A stretch of DNA of 64,000 nt from Marixanthomonas sp. SCSIO 43207 (GCF_019904255.1 NZ_CP063203.1:992001-1056000); one strand, 5' to 3'. Positions 8,444-18,624 are shown, counted from the stretch's first letter. Notes: generated by a model not told the origin, from the letters alone. Program-made: numbers and translations.

Positions 8444-10124
8444 TATCCTTTAACCGAAGCTGCAAACTCACCTTACCTTGCCATTCATTTTCGTCTATCA
8501 CATAAGCAGCTTTAAATGGGACTCCTGCACACGCAATATCTTGCTTATCTGCCATTCCAAAACCAATGCATACAAATTGAGGTGAATTGTTTTGTTGAAC
8601 CGTAAGGCGTAAATGGGTTTTATCTTCACCCACGCATTTTCCCCAGCCGGTATCTTTCAATCCTTGCGTCATAAATACGGGTGTCATATTACCCGGTCCA
8701 AAAGGTGCAAATTGCTTTAAAAGACGGTATAATTTTGGGGTTATTTCAGCAAGATTTATTTCGGCATCTACTTTAAGCTCGGGTTGAAGTAATTTTGGGT
8801 CAATAGTTTCTGAAACGACCTTTTCAAACGCATTTTTAAAAGCTTCAAAGTCTTTTTCGTGCAATGTTAATCCTGCTGCATACTTGTGACCGCCAAACTG
8901 CTCAATATATTCAGAACAACCTTCTAGCGCATTATACACATCAAATCCTTTTACTGAGCGAGCAGAAGCAGCCAGCTTATCACCACTTTTGGTAAACACG
9001 AGTGTTGGGCGGTAATAGGTTTCGGTTAAACGTGAAGCTACAATTCCTATGACTCCTTTATGCCAATTATGATGATATACAACGGTAGTGTTTCGTTTTT
9101 CTTCTTTATTATTTGTGATTTGAAGTAAAGCTTCTTCTGTTATGCTTTTATCAGTATCTCTTCTATCTGTGTTAAATTGTTCAATTTCCGAAGCATATTC
9201 TGCGGCGCGATTTAAATCGGTTTCGGTCAATAATGTAACGGCATGGTTGCCGTGTTTCATTCTTCCGGCGGCATTAATTCTAGGAGCAATAATAAAAACA
9301 ACATCGGTAATGGTGAGTGTTTCTTTCTTTACTTGTTTTAAAATAGCCTTAAAACCAACTCTAGGATTGCTGTTTATTACTTTTAACCCATAATGAGCCA
9401 ACACTCGATTTTCACCGGTAATGGGTACAATATCGGCACCAATGGCGGTAGCTACTAAGTCGAGGTACAAGATTAAATCTTCAAGATGTAAATCTCTTTT
9501 TTCTGAAAGCGCTTGAATTAATTTAAAACCCACGCCGCAACCACACAACTCTTTATAGGGATAACTACAATCTTCACGTTTGGGGTCTAACACAGCAACG
9601 GCTTGAGGTAACTCTTTACCCGGACGGTGATGATCACAAATAATAAAATCAATATTTTTTTCAGAAGCGTATGCTACTTTTTCAATTGCCTTTACACCAC
9701 AATCCAAAGCAATTATTAGAGAAAAGTTGTTGTCTTCTGCAAAATCAATTCCTTTATAAGAAACACCATACCCTTCTTCATATCTATCTGGAATGTAGGT
9801 GGCAACGTTTGGATAATAACTTTTTAAATATGAAGAAAGTAACGCAACGCTGGTAGTGCCGTCAACATCATAATCTCCATACACCAAAATATTCTCTTCA
9901 TTGGCGATAGCAAGCTCAATTCTGTCAACCGCTTTGTCCATATCTTTCATCAAAAAAGGATTGTGGAGATCGCTCAATTGTGGTCTAAAAAACTGTTTGG
10001 CTTGGTCAAAGGTTTCAATTCCGCGTTGTGCCAAAAGTGTAGCAACAATTGCATCTATACCCAATTCTTTTTTAAGATGATCAATAACAGTTTCAGAAGG
10101 TTTCGGTTTTAAGGTCCAGCGCAT
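8433..10124 (-). CDS. recJ: single-stranded-DNA-specific exonuclease RecJ
   Basis: A 563-residue DHH-family 5'-3' exonuclease used in recombination and mismatch repair. VYGDYDVDGTTSVALL and FIICDHHRPGKELP are the Mn2+-binding DHH motifs, PRINAAGRM follows, and GGHKYAAGLT near the C-terminal third is the DHHA1 motif, with an OB-fold region after it. The longer frame starts with GTG at 10172; ATG at 10124 (MRWTLKPKPSETVI) matches the usual RecJ N-terminus and is chosen. Its 3' end overlaps lpxH tail to tail. Confidence 0.92.
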   Translation of the reverse strand: MRWTLKPKPSETVIDHLKKELGIDAIVATLLAQRGIETFDQAKQFFRPQLSDLHNPFLMKDMDKAVDRIELAIANEENILVYGDYDVDGTTSVALLSSYLKSYYPNVATYIPDRYEEGYGVSYKGIDFAEDNNFSLIIALDCGVKAIEKVAYASEKNIDFIICDHHRPGKELPQAVAVLDPKREDCSYPYKELCGCGVGFKLIQALSEKRDLHLEDLILYLDLVATAIGADIVPITGENRVLAHYGLKVINSNPRVGFKAILKQVKKETLTITDVVFIIAPRINAAGRMKHGNHAVTLLTETDLNRAAEYASEIEQFNTDRRDTDKSITEEALLQITNNKEEKRNTTVVYHHNWHKGVIGIVASRLTETYYRPTLVFTKSGDKLAASARSVKGFDVYNALEGCSEYIEQFGGHKYAAGLTLHEKDFEAFKNAFEKVVSETIDPKLLQPELKVDAEINLAEITPKLYRLLKQFAPFGPGNMTPVFMTQGLKDTGWGKCVGEDKTHLRLTVQQNNSPQFVCIGFGMADKQDIACAGVPFKAAYVIDENEWQGKVSLQLRLKDIKG

Positions 10125-10236
10125 AAATATAGTTTCAAAATAGGGGAGGAAACGTAAAATTAAACAATTCACACTAAAAATATATCCTACATAAATTTCA
10201 ATTTTGTATTTTGAACCAAGATTAATTTATTCAATT

Positions 10237-10827
10237 ATGCCACTAGTAACCCCTCTACCATCTGACCACGACAAAGAAACCCAAGAACTAGCTGAGTTTT
10301 TTAATGAAACTCTTGGTTTTTGTCCTAATAGTGTGTTGACTATGCAACGCAGACCTGCTATTAGCAAAGCGTTTATCAATCTTAATAAAGCGGTGATGGC
10401 CAATGAAGGTCGTGTTACTTCAGCGCTTAAGCGTATGATTGCTTGGGTAAGTAGTAATGCAACCGGATGTAGATATTGTCAAGCGCACGCCATTCGCGCA
10501 GCAGAACGCTATGGTGCCGAGCAAGAACAATTGGATAACATTTGGGAATACCGAACGCATCATTCTTTTTCTGAAGCCGAACGTGCAGCGCTGGACTTTT
10601 CTTTAGCTGCCTCGCAAGTGCCAAATGCCGTAACCCCTGAAATTGAAAAGCGTTTACATGCTCATTGGGACGACGGCGAAATTGTAGAAATGCTAGGAGT
10701 TATTTCGCTATTTGGCTATTTAAACCGTTGGAATGATTCTATGGGAACTTCAATTGAAGAAGGCGCTGTTGAAAGTGGTGAGCAATATTTAGGAAAACAC
10801 GGATGGGAAAAAGGGAAACATAGTTAA
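10237..10827 (+). CDS. AhpD-like carboxymuconolactone decarboxylase family protein
   Basis: A 196-residue, all-helical protein of the CMD/AhpD superfamily. The redox motif C-x-x-C-x-x-H is present (Cys78, Cys81, His84 in CRYCQAH), as in alkylhydroperoxidase AhpD and uncharacterised peroxidase-related proteins, so a thiol peroxidase or disulfide-reductase role is likely. Two blocks (residues about 35-95 and 115-175) correspond to the duplicated helical repeat. A longer frame starts with TTG at 10204, next to a near-promoter sequence (TATTTTG); ATG at 10237 is preferred. No peroxiredoxin partner lies nearby. Confidence 0.83.
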   Translation: MPLVTPLPSDHDKETQELAEFFNETLGFCPNSVLTMQRRPAISKAFINLNKAVMANEGRVTSALKRMIAWVSSNATGCRYCQAHAIRAAERYGAEQEQLDNIWEYRTHHSFSEAERAALDFSLAASQVPNAVTPEIEKRLHAHWDDGEIVEMLGVISLFGYLNRWNDSMGTSIEEGAVESGEQYLGKHGWEKGKHS

Positions 10828-10840
10828 CCACCATTTTTTA

Positions 10841-11509
10841 TTATTTTCCCGCAACAACCATAACCAACTCCCCTTTGGGTGGTTTTTTGGTAAAATGTTG
10901 TAATACCTCTTCTACAGTTCCACGAACGGTCTCTTCATGCAGTTTTGTTATTTCACGTGATATTGAAACCTTTCTTTCTGCACCAAAATATTCGGAAAAA
11001 TGAGTTAAGGTTTTAACTAGTTTGTGAGGTGATTCATAAAAAATCATCGTTCGGGTTTCTTCAGCTAAAAAAGTAAGGCGAGTTTGACGTCCTTTTTTTA
11101 CGGGTAAAAATCCTTCAAAGACAAATTTATCGTTAGGCAATCCACTATTTACCAAAGCTGGAACAAAAGCGGTAGCTCCTGGAAGGCAATCTACTTCTAT
11201 GTTGGCTTCTACACAAGCCCGCGTTAATAAAAAACCGGGGTCGCTTATTGCCGGTGTACCTGCGTCACTAATTAAAGCTACTGTTTCACCATTTTGAATT
11301 TTATTGACAATACCTTCAACCGTTTTATGCTCATTATGCATATGATGAGATTGCATAGGAGTGTCAATATTGTAATGTTTTAATAGCTTTCCGCTGGTTC
11401 TGGTGTCTTCAGCTAGAATAAAATCAACTTCTTTTAAAACGTCAATAGCTCTAAAAGTTATGTCTTGAAGGTTTCCAATTGGGGTAGGAACTAGATAGAG
11501 TTTTCCCAT
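10841..11509 (-). CDS. rsmI: 16S rRNA (cytidine-1402-2'-O)-methyltransferase
   Basis: A 222-residue member of the tetrapyrrole-methylase fold. RsmI 2'-O-methylates C1402 in the ribosomal P site using SAM. Signatures in order: LYLVPTPIGNLQDIT (3-17), AEDTRTSGKLLKHY (34-47), ALISDAGTPAISDPG (about 78-92) and FYESPHKLV (about 158). It is shorter than the E. coli enzyme because the C-terminal extension is missing, which is common in Bacteroidetes. It lies 18 nt downstream of the hypothetical gene on the same strand. Confidence 0.93.
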   Translation of the reverse strand: MGKLYLVPTPIGNLQDITFRAIDVLKEVDFILAEDTRTSGKLLKHYNIDTPMQSHHMHNEHKTVEGIVNKIQNGETVALISDAGTPAISDPGFLLTRACVEANIEVDCLPGATAFVPALVNSGLPNDKFVFEGFLPVKKGRQTRLTFLAEETRTMIFYESPHKLVKTLTHFSEYFGAERKVSISREITKLHEETVRGTVEEVLQHFTKKPPKGELVMVVAGK

Positions 11510-11527
11510 GGATTTTAATAAGAATTC

Positions 11528-12328
11528 TTAATTAAAGTTTTTTTCAATAATGGCCATAAAGCGCTCTGCATATTCATCTTTATTAAGCCAATAATTGTAG
11601 TCTGGTTTTATTTTGCCTTTAATGAAACTTTCAGCTTCATCATAAGATTTCATGGTATTGATTTGTGATAAAACCCGCGTGTAATCATTGGCATTATCAT
11701 TAAATAAGTGTTTAATAAATGCTAGGCGGTCATTTAATCCTATTTGCAAGCCGTTGCTTACAGACTCATTGAGTGATTTTTTCTTGGCCTCGCTTCTATT
11801 AGCAAGCTCAGCAACTTTAACCGGGCTACTTTTTGAGGTTAACTCTTGTTTGTTTGAAACGTTTTTTTGCTCCTTTATGGTTGATGCGCTTTCGTTGCTT
11901 TTGCGCTCAAAAGTTGGCATTTGTTGATATTTTGCAGCAAAATCTTCTAACTCATTTTTATCATTTTTTTGAAGGTTTTTCTTTGGTAGGATATCTTCTA
12001 GCAATTGATCAACTCTATCTGCTTCTTGTGGCATTTGAGCAACAATGTCTTTAATTTTTTCCATTAAAGGTTCTACCAGATCGTCTTCATGTTCAGGTTG
12101 GGGTACCGGTTCAGGTTCTTTAAACCAATTTTGCTCACGGAAACTTTTTGAGTCAAAAGAAGTTTCAATTCCATCTGCATCAATTTGATGCTCCATATAT
12201 TCTAAAATGGCCAGTTTTTCATATAATTTACCCACCGTTTTTTTTATAGAAGAAGTGTCAAACTGTTTTTCTTCTTCTGAAAGTTTTTCAACCAGTACTT
12301 GTATTTGCTCTCTAAGCTTCTTCTTCAT
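11528..12328 (-). CDS. hypothetical acidic coiled-coil protein
   Basis: A 266-residue protein I cannot assign to a named family. Residues 1-50 are strongly helical and charged (KKKLREQIQVLVEKLSEEEK). A Pro/Glu-rich linker follows near 75-85, a second helical region (90-150), a Ser/Lys-rich disordered stretch (about 140-190) and a compact C-terminal region (about 195-266) ending in MAIIEKNFN. It has no signal peptide or membrane segment, so it is probably cytosolic. It lies between the divergent tdk gene and rsmI. Function unknown. Confidence 0.7.
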   Translation of the reverse strand: MKKKLREQIQVLVEKLSEEEKQFDTSSIKKTVGKLYEKLAILEYMEHQIDADGIETSFDSKSFREQNWFKEPEPVPQPEHEDDLVEPLMEKIKDIVAQMPQEADRVDQLLEDILPKKNLQKNDKNELEDFAAKYQQMPTFERKSNESASTIKEQKNVSNKQELTSKSSPVKVAELANRSEAKKKSLNESVSNGLQIGLNDRLAFIKHLFNDNANDYTRVLSQINTMKSYDEAESFIKGKIKPDYNYWLNKDEYAERFMAIIEKNFN

Positions 12329-12429
12329 AACTTTTTAAAATGATGTGTTTCTACTGTGTTTTGTTTTGTTAAATTTACGCATCCTATATGTAAACGTCAA
12401 GGATTTACGTTTTATTCTAAAATTGAAGT

Positions 12430-13068
12430 ATGTTTCTTGAAAATACCGTTAATCAAAAAGAGCAATTTGGCTGGATTGAAGTTATTTGCGGTTCTATGTT
12501 TTCGGGAAAAACAGAAGAACTCATAAGAAGGTTGAAACGCGCAAAATTTGCCCGTCAACGTGTTGAAATATTTAAACCTGCCATAGATGTTCGGTATGAT
12601 GATGAAAAAGTAATTTCGCACGATAGTAATGAAATTCGTTCAACGCCTGTTCCCGCAGCTGCAAATATCCCTATGCTTGCAGATAACTGTGATGTTATTG
12701 GTATTGATGAAGCTCAATTTTTTGATGATGAAATTGTGCAAGTTTGCAATGATCTTGCCAATAGAGGCATTAGAGTAATTGTCGCCGGGCTAGATATGGA
12801 TTTTAAAGGAAATCCTTTTGGTCCTATGCCCAATTTGATGGCTACGGCAGAGTATGTTACCAAGGTACACGCTGTTTGTACCCGCACGGGTAATCTGGCA
12901 AACTATAGTTTCAGAAAGGCAAAAAGCGACGATCTTGTTTTATTAGGTGAGACCGAAGAATATGAGCCTTTAAGCCGCGCCGCCTATTATAAAGCAGTTT
13001 TGCGTGATAAAGTGAAAAAAATGGAGGTGAAAGATGCTCAACAAATGTCAACAAAAAAGAAGCCTTAA
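12430..13068 (+). CDS. tdk: thymidine kinase (type II)
   Basis: A 212-residue type II thymidine kinase that phosphorylates thymidine with ATP in the salvage pathway. Walker A is GSMFSGKT (21-28), the catalytic Glu94 lies in [10 protein letters not shown], and the lasso-loop region follows [12 protein letters not shown]. In the E. coli/human type four Cys/His residues bind structural zinc; here only CTRTG keeps one Cys and the C-terminal pair is absent, so the zinc site seems lost. The length is otherwise normal. Three bases separate it from alr, so the two are probably cotranscribed. Confidence 0.92.
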   Translation: MFLENTVNQKEQFGWIEVICGSMFSGKTEELIRRLKRAKFARQRVEIFKPAIDVRYDDEKVISHDSNEIRSTPVPAAANIPMLADNCDVIGIDEAQFFDDEIVQVCNDLANRGIRVIVAGLDMDFKGNPFGPMPNLMATAEYVTKVHAVCTRTGNLANYSFRKAKSDDLVLLGETEEYEPLSRAAYYKAVLRDKVKKMEVKDAQQMSTKKKP

Positions 13069-13071
13069 TCT

Positions 13072-14181
13072 ATGCAAAAAACAACCGAAACTGTTTTAGA
13101 AATAGATTTAAACGCCTTGAGGCAAAACTACCAATATCTTACTTCAAAAATTGACAAAACCACCGAGGTGATGGGAGTTGTAAAAGCTTTTGGTTATGGT
13201 AGTGATGCTGTTGCAGTAGCCAAAGAACTTATATCATTAGGTGTTTCATATTTTGCGGTAGCATATCCAGATGAAGGGATAGCTTTAAGAAACGCTGGTA
13301 TAAAAACGCCTATTTTGGTATTACATCCGCTCCCGGCAACTTTTAAAAAAATTGTGACCTATTCTATGGAACCGGCTATTTATTCCCGTTCTATGATGCA
13401 ACAATTTATAACTTTTGCTGAAAAAGAAAACGTAACAGATTATCCTATACATTTAAAATTCAACACCGGGCTCAATCGATTGGGTTTTACTGCAGACGAT
13501 ACAGCATTCATTCTCGAAAATGTCTCAAAGACAAATAGTGTAAAGATTCAATCTGTCTTTAGCCATTTAGCAGCAAGTGAAGATCATTTAGAAAAAGATT
13601 TTACGAAGTCTCAATTAGATCAATTCCGAAGCATTTCTGAAATTATTCTTGAAAAATTACCATATAAACCTTTTAGGCATACCTTAAATACTTCAGGAGT
13701 ACTCAACTACCCAGAAGCTCAATATGATATGGTACGTACTGGCATTGGTCTTTACGGTTTTGGCAATGATCCCAAAGAAAACAGTCACTTAAAACCGGTT
13801 GCCACATTAAAAACAGTAATCTCTCAAATTCACACCGTTAAAAAAGGTGAAACCGTAGGCTATAATCGAGCTTTTAAAGCTTCAGAAACAACAAAAACAG
13901 CTACGTTGCCTGTAGGTCACGCAGATGGAATTAAACGACTTTTTGGTAATAAAAGAGGGTGGGTGACCGTACATGGAAAAAAGGCATACATTATTGGGAA
14001 TGTATGTATGGATATGATTATGATTGATGTTACTGAAATTGATTGTGAAGAAGGTGATGAGGTGATAGTTTTTGGTGAAAACCCCTCTGCAGATGAGTTA
14101 ACACAAGTTATAAATACCATCCCTTACGAGTTAATTACAGGTATTTCACAACGTGTAAAACGTGTTATTTGTCGAAAATAA
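13072..14181 (+). CDS. alr: alanine racemase (Tyr-to-His at the catalytic position)
   Basis: A 369-residue fold-III PLP enzyme converting L-Ala to D-Ala for peptidoglycan. The PLP lysine is Lys38 (MGVVKAFGYG); LKFNTGLNRLGF, NTSGVLNYPE, MVRTGIGLYG and GNVCMDMIMID are all conserved. The GYADG motif, which carries the second catalytic base (Tyr265 in the Geobacillus enzyme), reads GHADG here with His283. This may be typical of flavobacterial enzymes or may alter the mechanism. It lies directly after tdk. The family call is firm; the effect of His283 is inference. Confidence 0.9.
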   Translation: MQKTTETVLEIDLNALRQNYQYLTSKIDKTTEVMGVVKAFGYGSDAVAVAKELISLGVSYFAVAYPDEGIALRNAGIKTPILVLHPLPATFKKIVTYSMEPAIYSRSMMQQFITFAEKENVTDYPIHLKFNTGLNRLGFTADDTAFILENVSKTNSVKIQSVFSHLAASEDHLEKDFTKSQLDQFRSISEIILEKLPYKPFRHTLNTSGVLNYPEAQYDMVRTGIGLYGFGNDPKENSHLKPVATLKTVISQIHTVKKGETVGYNRAFKASETTKTATLPVGHADGIKRLFGNKRGWVTVHGKKAYIIGNVCMDMIMIDVTEIDCEEGDEVIVFGENPSADELTQVINTIPYELITGISQRVKRVICRK

Positions 14182-14251
14182 ACACATTTTACTTTAATTC
14201 AATATTGTTTTTATCTAAATTAGATGCTGTTAACTATAAAAACCAATCAAC

Positions 14252-14668
14252 ATGTTAAAAGAATTTAAAGATTTTATAATGACGGGTAACGTCATTGACT
14301 TGGCAGTTGCTGTTATACTAGCAGGTGCTATCGGGATGGTAGTTTCAGGTTTTACAAATGATATTATGATGCCGATTGTTGGTCATTTTGCCGGCGGAAT
14401 GGATTTTGCAGACCTTAAAGTCGTTCTTGACGAAGCTGTTATAGGCCCAGAAGGAGAGGTTGTTGAGCCAGAAAATGCTGTTATGTACGGTAAATGGATC
14501 AATGCATTAATAAATCTTGTTATAGTAGGGTTTGTGTTGTTTATTATTGTAAAAGCATACAATAAGACAAAAAAGCCGAAAGAAGAAGCTCCGGCAGCTC
14601 CAAAAGGTCCAACTCAAGAAGAGTTATTGGCAGAAATACGAGATGAATTAAAAAAACAGAATAAATAA
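14252..14668 (+). CDS. mscL: large-conductance mechanosensitive channel MscL
   Basis: A 138-residue inner-membrane channel that opens under membrane tension to release solutes during osmotic down-shock. The N-terminal amphipathic helix (MLKEFKDFIMTGNVIDLAVAV) leads into TM1 with AVILAGAIGMVVSGFTNDI, a periplasmic loop of about 35 residues, TM2 (LINLVIVGFVLFIIV) and a C-terminal charged bundle ending in EIRDELKKQNK. Length and topology are standard. It has its own terminator. Confidence 0.95.
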   Translation: MLKEFKDFIMTGNVIDLAVAVILAGAIGMVVSGFTNDIMMPIVGHFAGGMDFADLKVVLDEAVIGPEGEVVEPENAVMYGKWINALINLVIVGFVLFIIVKAYNKTKKPKEEAPAAPKGPTQEELLAEIRDELKKQNK

Positions 14669-14724
14669 TTTACGCTCCTGAATTTTCAGGAAACCGCTAC
14701 ACTACGTTTTTTATTATTAATTAA

Positions 14725-14760
14725 ACCCTTCTTTGCAAAAGCTTTGAAGGGTCTTTTTTT
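14725..14760 (+). terminator. Rho-independent terminator after mscL
   Basis: The stem ACCCTTC/GAAGGGT is extended by an imperfect inner stem around a TTTGCAAAAGCTTT loop, and is followed by CTTTTTTT. Confidence 0.8.
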
Positions 14761-14819
14761 GGTTTTATTTCAGAATAAATCAAACAATAGCATGTATTTT
14801 TACTTCAAAATTTAATGCT

Positions 14820-15809
14820 ATGAATATCGCAGTTGTAGGTGCCACAGGAATGGTTGGCACAGTCCTTTTAAAAGTTCTAGAAGAACGTAACATTTCAATC
14901 ACTAATCTTTTACCGGTTGCATCAGAGCGATCTGTAGGGAAAGAAATCACTTTTAAGGATAAACAATATAAGATTGTCTCTATTCAAGAAGCGATCGCGT
15001 CACGACCCGATATCGCTATTTTTTCGGCCGGAGGGAACACATCGCTAGACTGGGCGCCAAAATTTGCCGAAGTGGGTACTACTGTCATCGATAACTCTTC
15101 AGCTTGGAGAATGGATCCAGATAAAAAGTTAATCGTTCCAGAAATTAATGCGCAAGAGCTTACAAAAGACGATAAGATTATTGCAAATCCCAATTGCTCA
15201 ACTATTCAACTAGTAATGGCGTTGGCACCACTTCATAAAAAGTACACAATGAAACGCGTTATAGTTTCTACCTATCAATCTGTTTCAGGAACTGGAGTGA
15301 AAGCCGTTCAACAAATGGAAAACGAAATGGCCGGTGTGCAAGGCGAAATGGCATATCCGTACCCTATTCATAAAAATGCATTACCGCATTGTGACGTTTT
15401 TGAACCTAATGGATACACCAAAGAAGAAATGAAACTGGCTAGAGAACCTCAAAAAATATTGAATGATCGTAGTTTTTCTGTTTCGGCAACTGCAGTAAGA
15501 ATCCCAACAGCAGGTGGTCACAGTGAATCTGTTAATGTTGAATTTGAAAAAGATTTTACTCTAACCGATATAAGGAAAGAATTGCATAACACACCAGGCA
15601 TCACAGTACAAGATAATCCAGATACCAATACCTACCCTATGCCTATATATGCTCACGATAAAGATGAAGTATTTGTAGGTCGTTTACGTAGAGATGAAAC
15701 ACAGTCCAACACACTAAATATGTGGATAGTAAGCGACAACCTTAGAAAAGGAGCCGCTACAAATGCCGTTCAAATTGCAGAATATTTAATTGAGAATAAG
15801 TTGGTATAA
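14820..15809 (+). CDS. asd: aspartate-semialdehyde dehydrogenase
   Basis: A 329-residue enzyme that reduces aspartyl phosphate to aspartate semialdehyde with NADPH, feeding lysine, diaminopimelate, threonine and methionine synthesis. GATGMVGTVLLKVLEE (7-22) is the Rossmann nucleotide loop, Cys126 in NPNCSTIQ is the acyl-enzyme nucleophile, and the conserved His lies in RIPTAGGHSESVNVEF. Length matches the family. It is monocistronic, flanked by two terminators. Confidence 0.95.
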   Translation: MNIAVVGATGMVGTVLLKVLEERNISITNLLPVASERSVGKEITFKDKQYKIVSIQEAIASRPDIAIFSAGGNTSLDWAPKFAEVGTTVIDNSSAWRMDPDKKLIVPEINAQELTKDDKIIANPNCSTIQLVMALAPLHKKYTMKRVIVSTYQSVSGTGVKAVQQMENEMAGVQGEMAYPYPIHKNALPHCDVFEPNGYTKEEMKLAREPQKILNDRSFSVSATAVRIPTAGGHSESVNVEFEKDFTLTDIRKELHNTPGITVQDNPDTNTYPMPIYAHDKDEVFVGRLRRDETQSNTLNMWIVSDNLRKGAATNAVQIAEYLIENKLV

Positions 15810-15836
15810 GTATTTTTGGTTTTATAAGAATGTTTT

Positions 15837-15871
15837 AACCTCGATATCAATAAGTTGATGTCGGGGTTTTT
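15837..15871 (+). terminator. Rho-independent terminator after asd
   Basis: A 14-bp stem AACCTCGATATCAA/TTGATGTCGGGGTT, with two G-T pairs and loop TAAG, is followed by TTTT. Confidence 0.82.
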
Positions 15872-15918
15872 AATTTTTCACTATATTTAAAAAGCTAAAC
15901 ACGTAAACCATCATCCCT

Positions 15919-16296
15919 ATGAATTCAACTTTTACTACTATTCTTCGTATTCTTCTTGGCTTAGGACTACTTGTTTTCGGTCTTAATAAATTTATTGGTT
16001 TTATGCCCATTCCAGAATTTCCCGAAGACGCCGGAAACTTTATGGAATCATTAAAAGCAACGGGTTATGTATTGCCTATTGTAGGTTTTTTTGAAATTTT
16101 CATCGGCTTGTTATTATTAATAAAAAAATGGGTTCCTTTTGCTCTGCTTTTATTGGCACCTATAACCGTAAATATTGTATTGTTCCACCTGTTTTTGGAT
16201 CTACCAGAAATTTGGGGAGCCATAGTTGTTACAGTAATAAATGTAATTCTTATCTACAAATATTGGAAAGTGTACCGCCCATTATTTCAATATTAA
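15919..16296 (+). CDS. DoxX-like integral membrane protein
   Basis: A 125-residue protein with four predicted membrane helices (about 7-23, 48-68, 72-93 and 97-115). ILRILLGLGLLVFGLNKFIGF at the start, with GF followed by Pro-rich residues, and VGFFEIFIGLLLLIKKW match the DoxX/DoxD-like family. The biochemical role is unclear; relatives are linked to terminal quinol oxidases or thiol stress. It stands alone between asd and the peptidase gene. Confidence 0.8.
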   Translation: MNSTFTTILRILLGLGLLVFGLNKFIGFMPIPEFPEDAGNFMESLKATGYVLPIVGFFEIFIGLLLLIKKWVPFALLLLAPITVNIVLFHLFLDLPEIWGAIVVTVINVILIYKYWKVYRPLFQY

Positions 16297-16380
16297 GTTC
16301 ATTAGTACTAATTTACTATCAAGTTTATACCCATTAAAAAGACTGTTTTTAATACATTTACAGTTACTAAATATTGTTAT

Positions 16381-18546
16381 ATGAAAAAACTGATTATTCC
16401 ATTCTTTTTTGCACTTACCCTTATTGCTTGTAAAAAAGAAGAACCAAAAAAAGAAGCTATTGCAGTGAACTATCCCGAAACCAAAAAAGTTGATACAGTA
16501 GACACATATTTTGGAACCGAAGTAAAAGACCCTTATCGTTGGCTAGAAGATGATATGAGCGAAGAAACCGCTGATTGGGTAAAGCGTGAAAACAAAACAA
16601 CGTATGGATACCTTGAAAATATTCCTTTTCGTGAGGCGTTAAAAAAACGTTTATCAACACTTTGGAACTACGAAAAAGTTGGCGCACCGTTTAAGCAAGG
16701 AGATTATACCTACTTCTATAAAAATGACGGCTTACAAAATCAATATGTAATATATCGCTATAAAACAGGTGATGACCCAGAAACGGCCGAGGTATTTCTA
16801 GACCCAAACACTTTTAAGGATGACGGTACTATCTCATTAGGCAACCTTAGCTTTTCTGAAGATGGTAAAACAGCAGCTTACAGTATTTCAGAAGGAGGAA
16901 GCGACTGGCGAAAAGTTCTTGTAATGAATACCGAGAATAAAGAAATTGTTGAAGACACCATTATTGACGTTAAATTTACTGCGCTTTCCTGGAAAGGAAA
17001 CGAAGGGTTTTATTACTCAAGCTATGATAAGCCAAAAGGGAGTGAACTCTCTGCAAAGACTGATCAACACAAGTTGTATTACCATAAAATAGGAACCTCA
17101 CAAGCAGAAGACAAACTTGTCTATGGCGGTACCGAAGCAGAAAAACATCGATATGTACGAGGTAGTGTTTCAGAAGATAACCGTTACCTCACCATTACCG
17201 CAAGTGTATCTACTTCTGGAAATAAATTATTTTTAAAAGACCTAAGTAAACCTAACAGTAAACTTGTAACAATCTTAGATCATACAGATAGTGACACCTA
17301 TTTGCTAGACAATGATGGAACAAAACTTTACTTGGTTACCAACTTAAATGCACCAAACAAAAAAATTGTTACGGTTGATGCTGCCAACCCAACTTCAGAA
17401 AACTGGGAAGACTTCATTCCTGAAACTGAAAACGTGTTAAATCCCTCAAAAGGAGGTGGCTATATTTTTACAAATTATATGGTTGATGCTGTTTCAAAAG
17501 TATTTCAGTATGATTATGATGGCAACAAAGTACGTGAGATAGAACTTCCGGGTGTAGGAAGCGCAGGAGGCTTTGGAGCTAAAAAAGATGAAAAAGAACT
17601 ATACTACAGTTTTACAAACTATGTAACTCCGGGAAGCATTTTTAAATATAATATCGAGGAAGGTTCTTCAGAATTATACCGCAAACCTGAAATAGATTTC
17701 AACCCTGATAACTATGAAAGCAAGCAAGTATTTTATACCTCAAAAGATGGCACCAAAGTACCTATGATTATTACTCATAAAAAAGGAGTTGAATTAAATG
17801 GCAAAAACCCGACAATCCTTTATGGATATGGTGGTTTTAATATAAGTCTTACACCAAGTTTTAGTATTACAAACGCTGTGTGGATGGAGCAAGGTGGTAT
17901 TTATGCGGTTCCTAATTTGCGTGGAGGCGGTGAGTACGGAAAAAAATGGCACAATGCAGGTACAAAAATGAATAAGCAAAATGTGTTTGATGACTTTATC
18001 GCAGCAGCAGAGTATCTCATTGATAATAACTATACTTCAAGTGACTACTTAGCTATTCGCGGAGGTTCAAATGGTGGCTTATTAGTTGGAGCAACTATGA
18101 CGCAGCGACCAGAATTAATGAAAGTAGCATTACCTGCAGTAGGAGTTCTAGATATGTTACGCTATCATACATTTACAGCGGGGGCAGGTTGGGCTTATGA
18201 TTATGGTACGGCAGAAGACAGTAAAGAAATGTTTGAATACCTTAAAGGATATTCTCCTCTACACAATGTAAAAGAAGGAGTTGAATACCCTGCAACTATG
18301 ATAACTACTGGCGACCACGATGACCGTGTAGTACCGGCTCATAGCTTTAAATTTGCTGCAGAATTACAAGAGCACCAGGCAGGAAATAACCCTGTGTTGA
18401 TTAGAATTGAAACCGATGCCGGTCATGGAGCAGGAACTCCGGTAAGCAAAACAATTGATCAATATGCAGACATTTTTGGATTTACACTTTATAACATGGG
18501 TTATGAAGTTTTACCAGAGAAGGTAAATGAAAAAGTAAAAGAATAA
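16381..18546 (+). CDS. prolyl oligopeptidase family (S9A) lipoprotein
   Basis: A 721-residue serine peptidase that cleaves short peptides after proline. A lipoprotein signal with lipobox LIAC places the mature protein in the periplasm or outer membrane. The N-terminal part (about 30-420) is the seven-blade propeller, starting with DPYRWLEDD. The C-terminal alpha/beta hydrolase carries Ser563 (RGGSNGGLL), Asp in [11 protein letters not shown] (about 645-649) and His682 (DAGHGAG), so the triad is complete. It is transcribed alone with a strong terminator after it. Confidence 0.92.
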   Translation: MKKLIIPFFFALTLIACKKEEPKKEAIAVNYPETKKVDTVDTYFGTEVKDPYRWLEDDMSEETADWVKRENKTTYGYLENIPFREALKKRLSTLWNYEKVGAPFKQGDYTYFYKNDGLQNQYVIYRYKTGDDPETAEVFLDPNTFKDDGTISLGNLSFSEDGKTAAYSISEGGSDWRKVLVMNTENKEIVEDTIIDVKFTALSWKGNEGFYYSSYDKPKGSELSAKTDQHKLYYHKIGTSQAEDKLVYGGTEAEKHRYVRGSVSEDNRYLTITASVSTSGNKLFLKDLSKPNSKLVTILDHTDSDTYLLDNDGTKLYLVTNLNAPNKKIVTVDAANPTSENWEDFIPETENVLNPSKGGGYIFTNYMVDAVSKVFQYDYDGNKVREIELPGVGSAGGFGAKKDEKELYYSFTNYVTPGSIFKYNIEEGSSELYRKPEIDFNPDNYESKQVFYTSKDGTKVPMIITHKKGVELNGKNPTILYGYGGFNISLTPSFSITNAVWMEQGGIYAVPNLRGGGEYGKKWHNAGTKMNKQNVFDDFIAAAEYLIDNNYTSSDYLAIRGGSNGGLLVGATMTQRPELMKVALPAVGVLDMLRYHTFTAGAGWAYDYGTAEDSKEMFEYLKGYSPLHNVKEGVEYPATMITTGDHDDRVVPAHSFKFAAELQEHQAGNNPVLIRIETDAGHGAGTPVSKTIDQYADIFGFTLYNMGYEVLPEKVNEKVKE

Positions 18547-18565
18547 ATCTTTTTTTAAATACCAC

Positions 18566-18611
18566 AAAAGGTTGTCAACGGGTAATAAAAACTATGTTGA
18601 CAGCCTTTTTT
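18566..18611 (+). terminator. Rho-independent terminator after the prolyl oligopeptidase
   Basis: The stem AAAAGGTTGTCAAC/GTTGACAGCCTTTT, with one T-G pair and a 16-nt loop, ends in a T run. Confidence 0.78.
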
Positions 18612-18624
18612 AATAATACATTTT

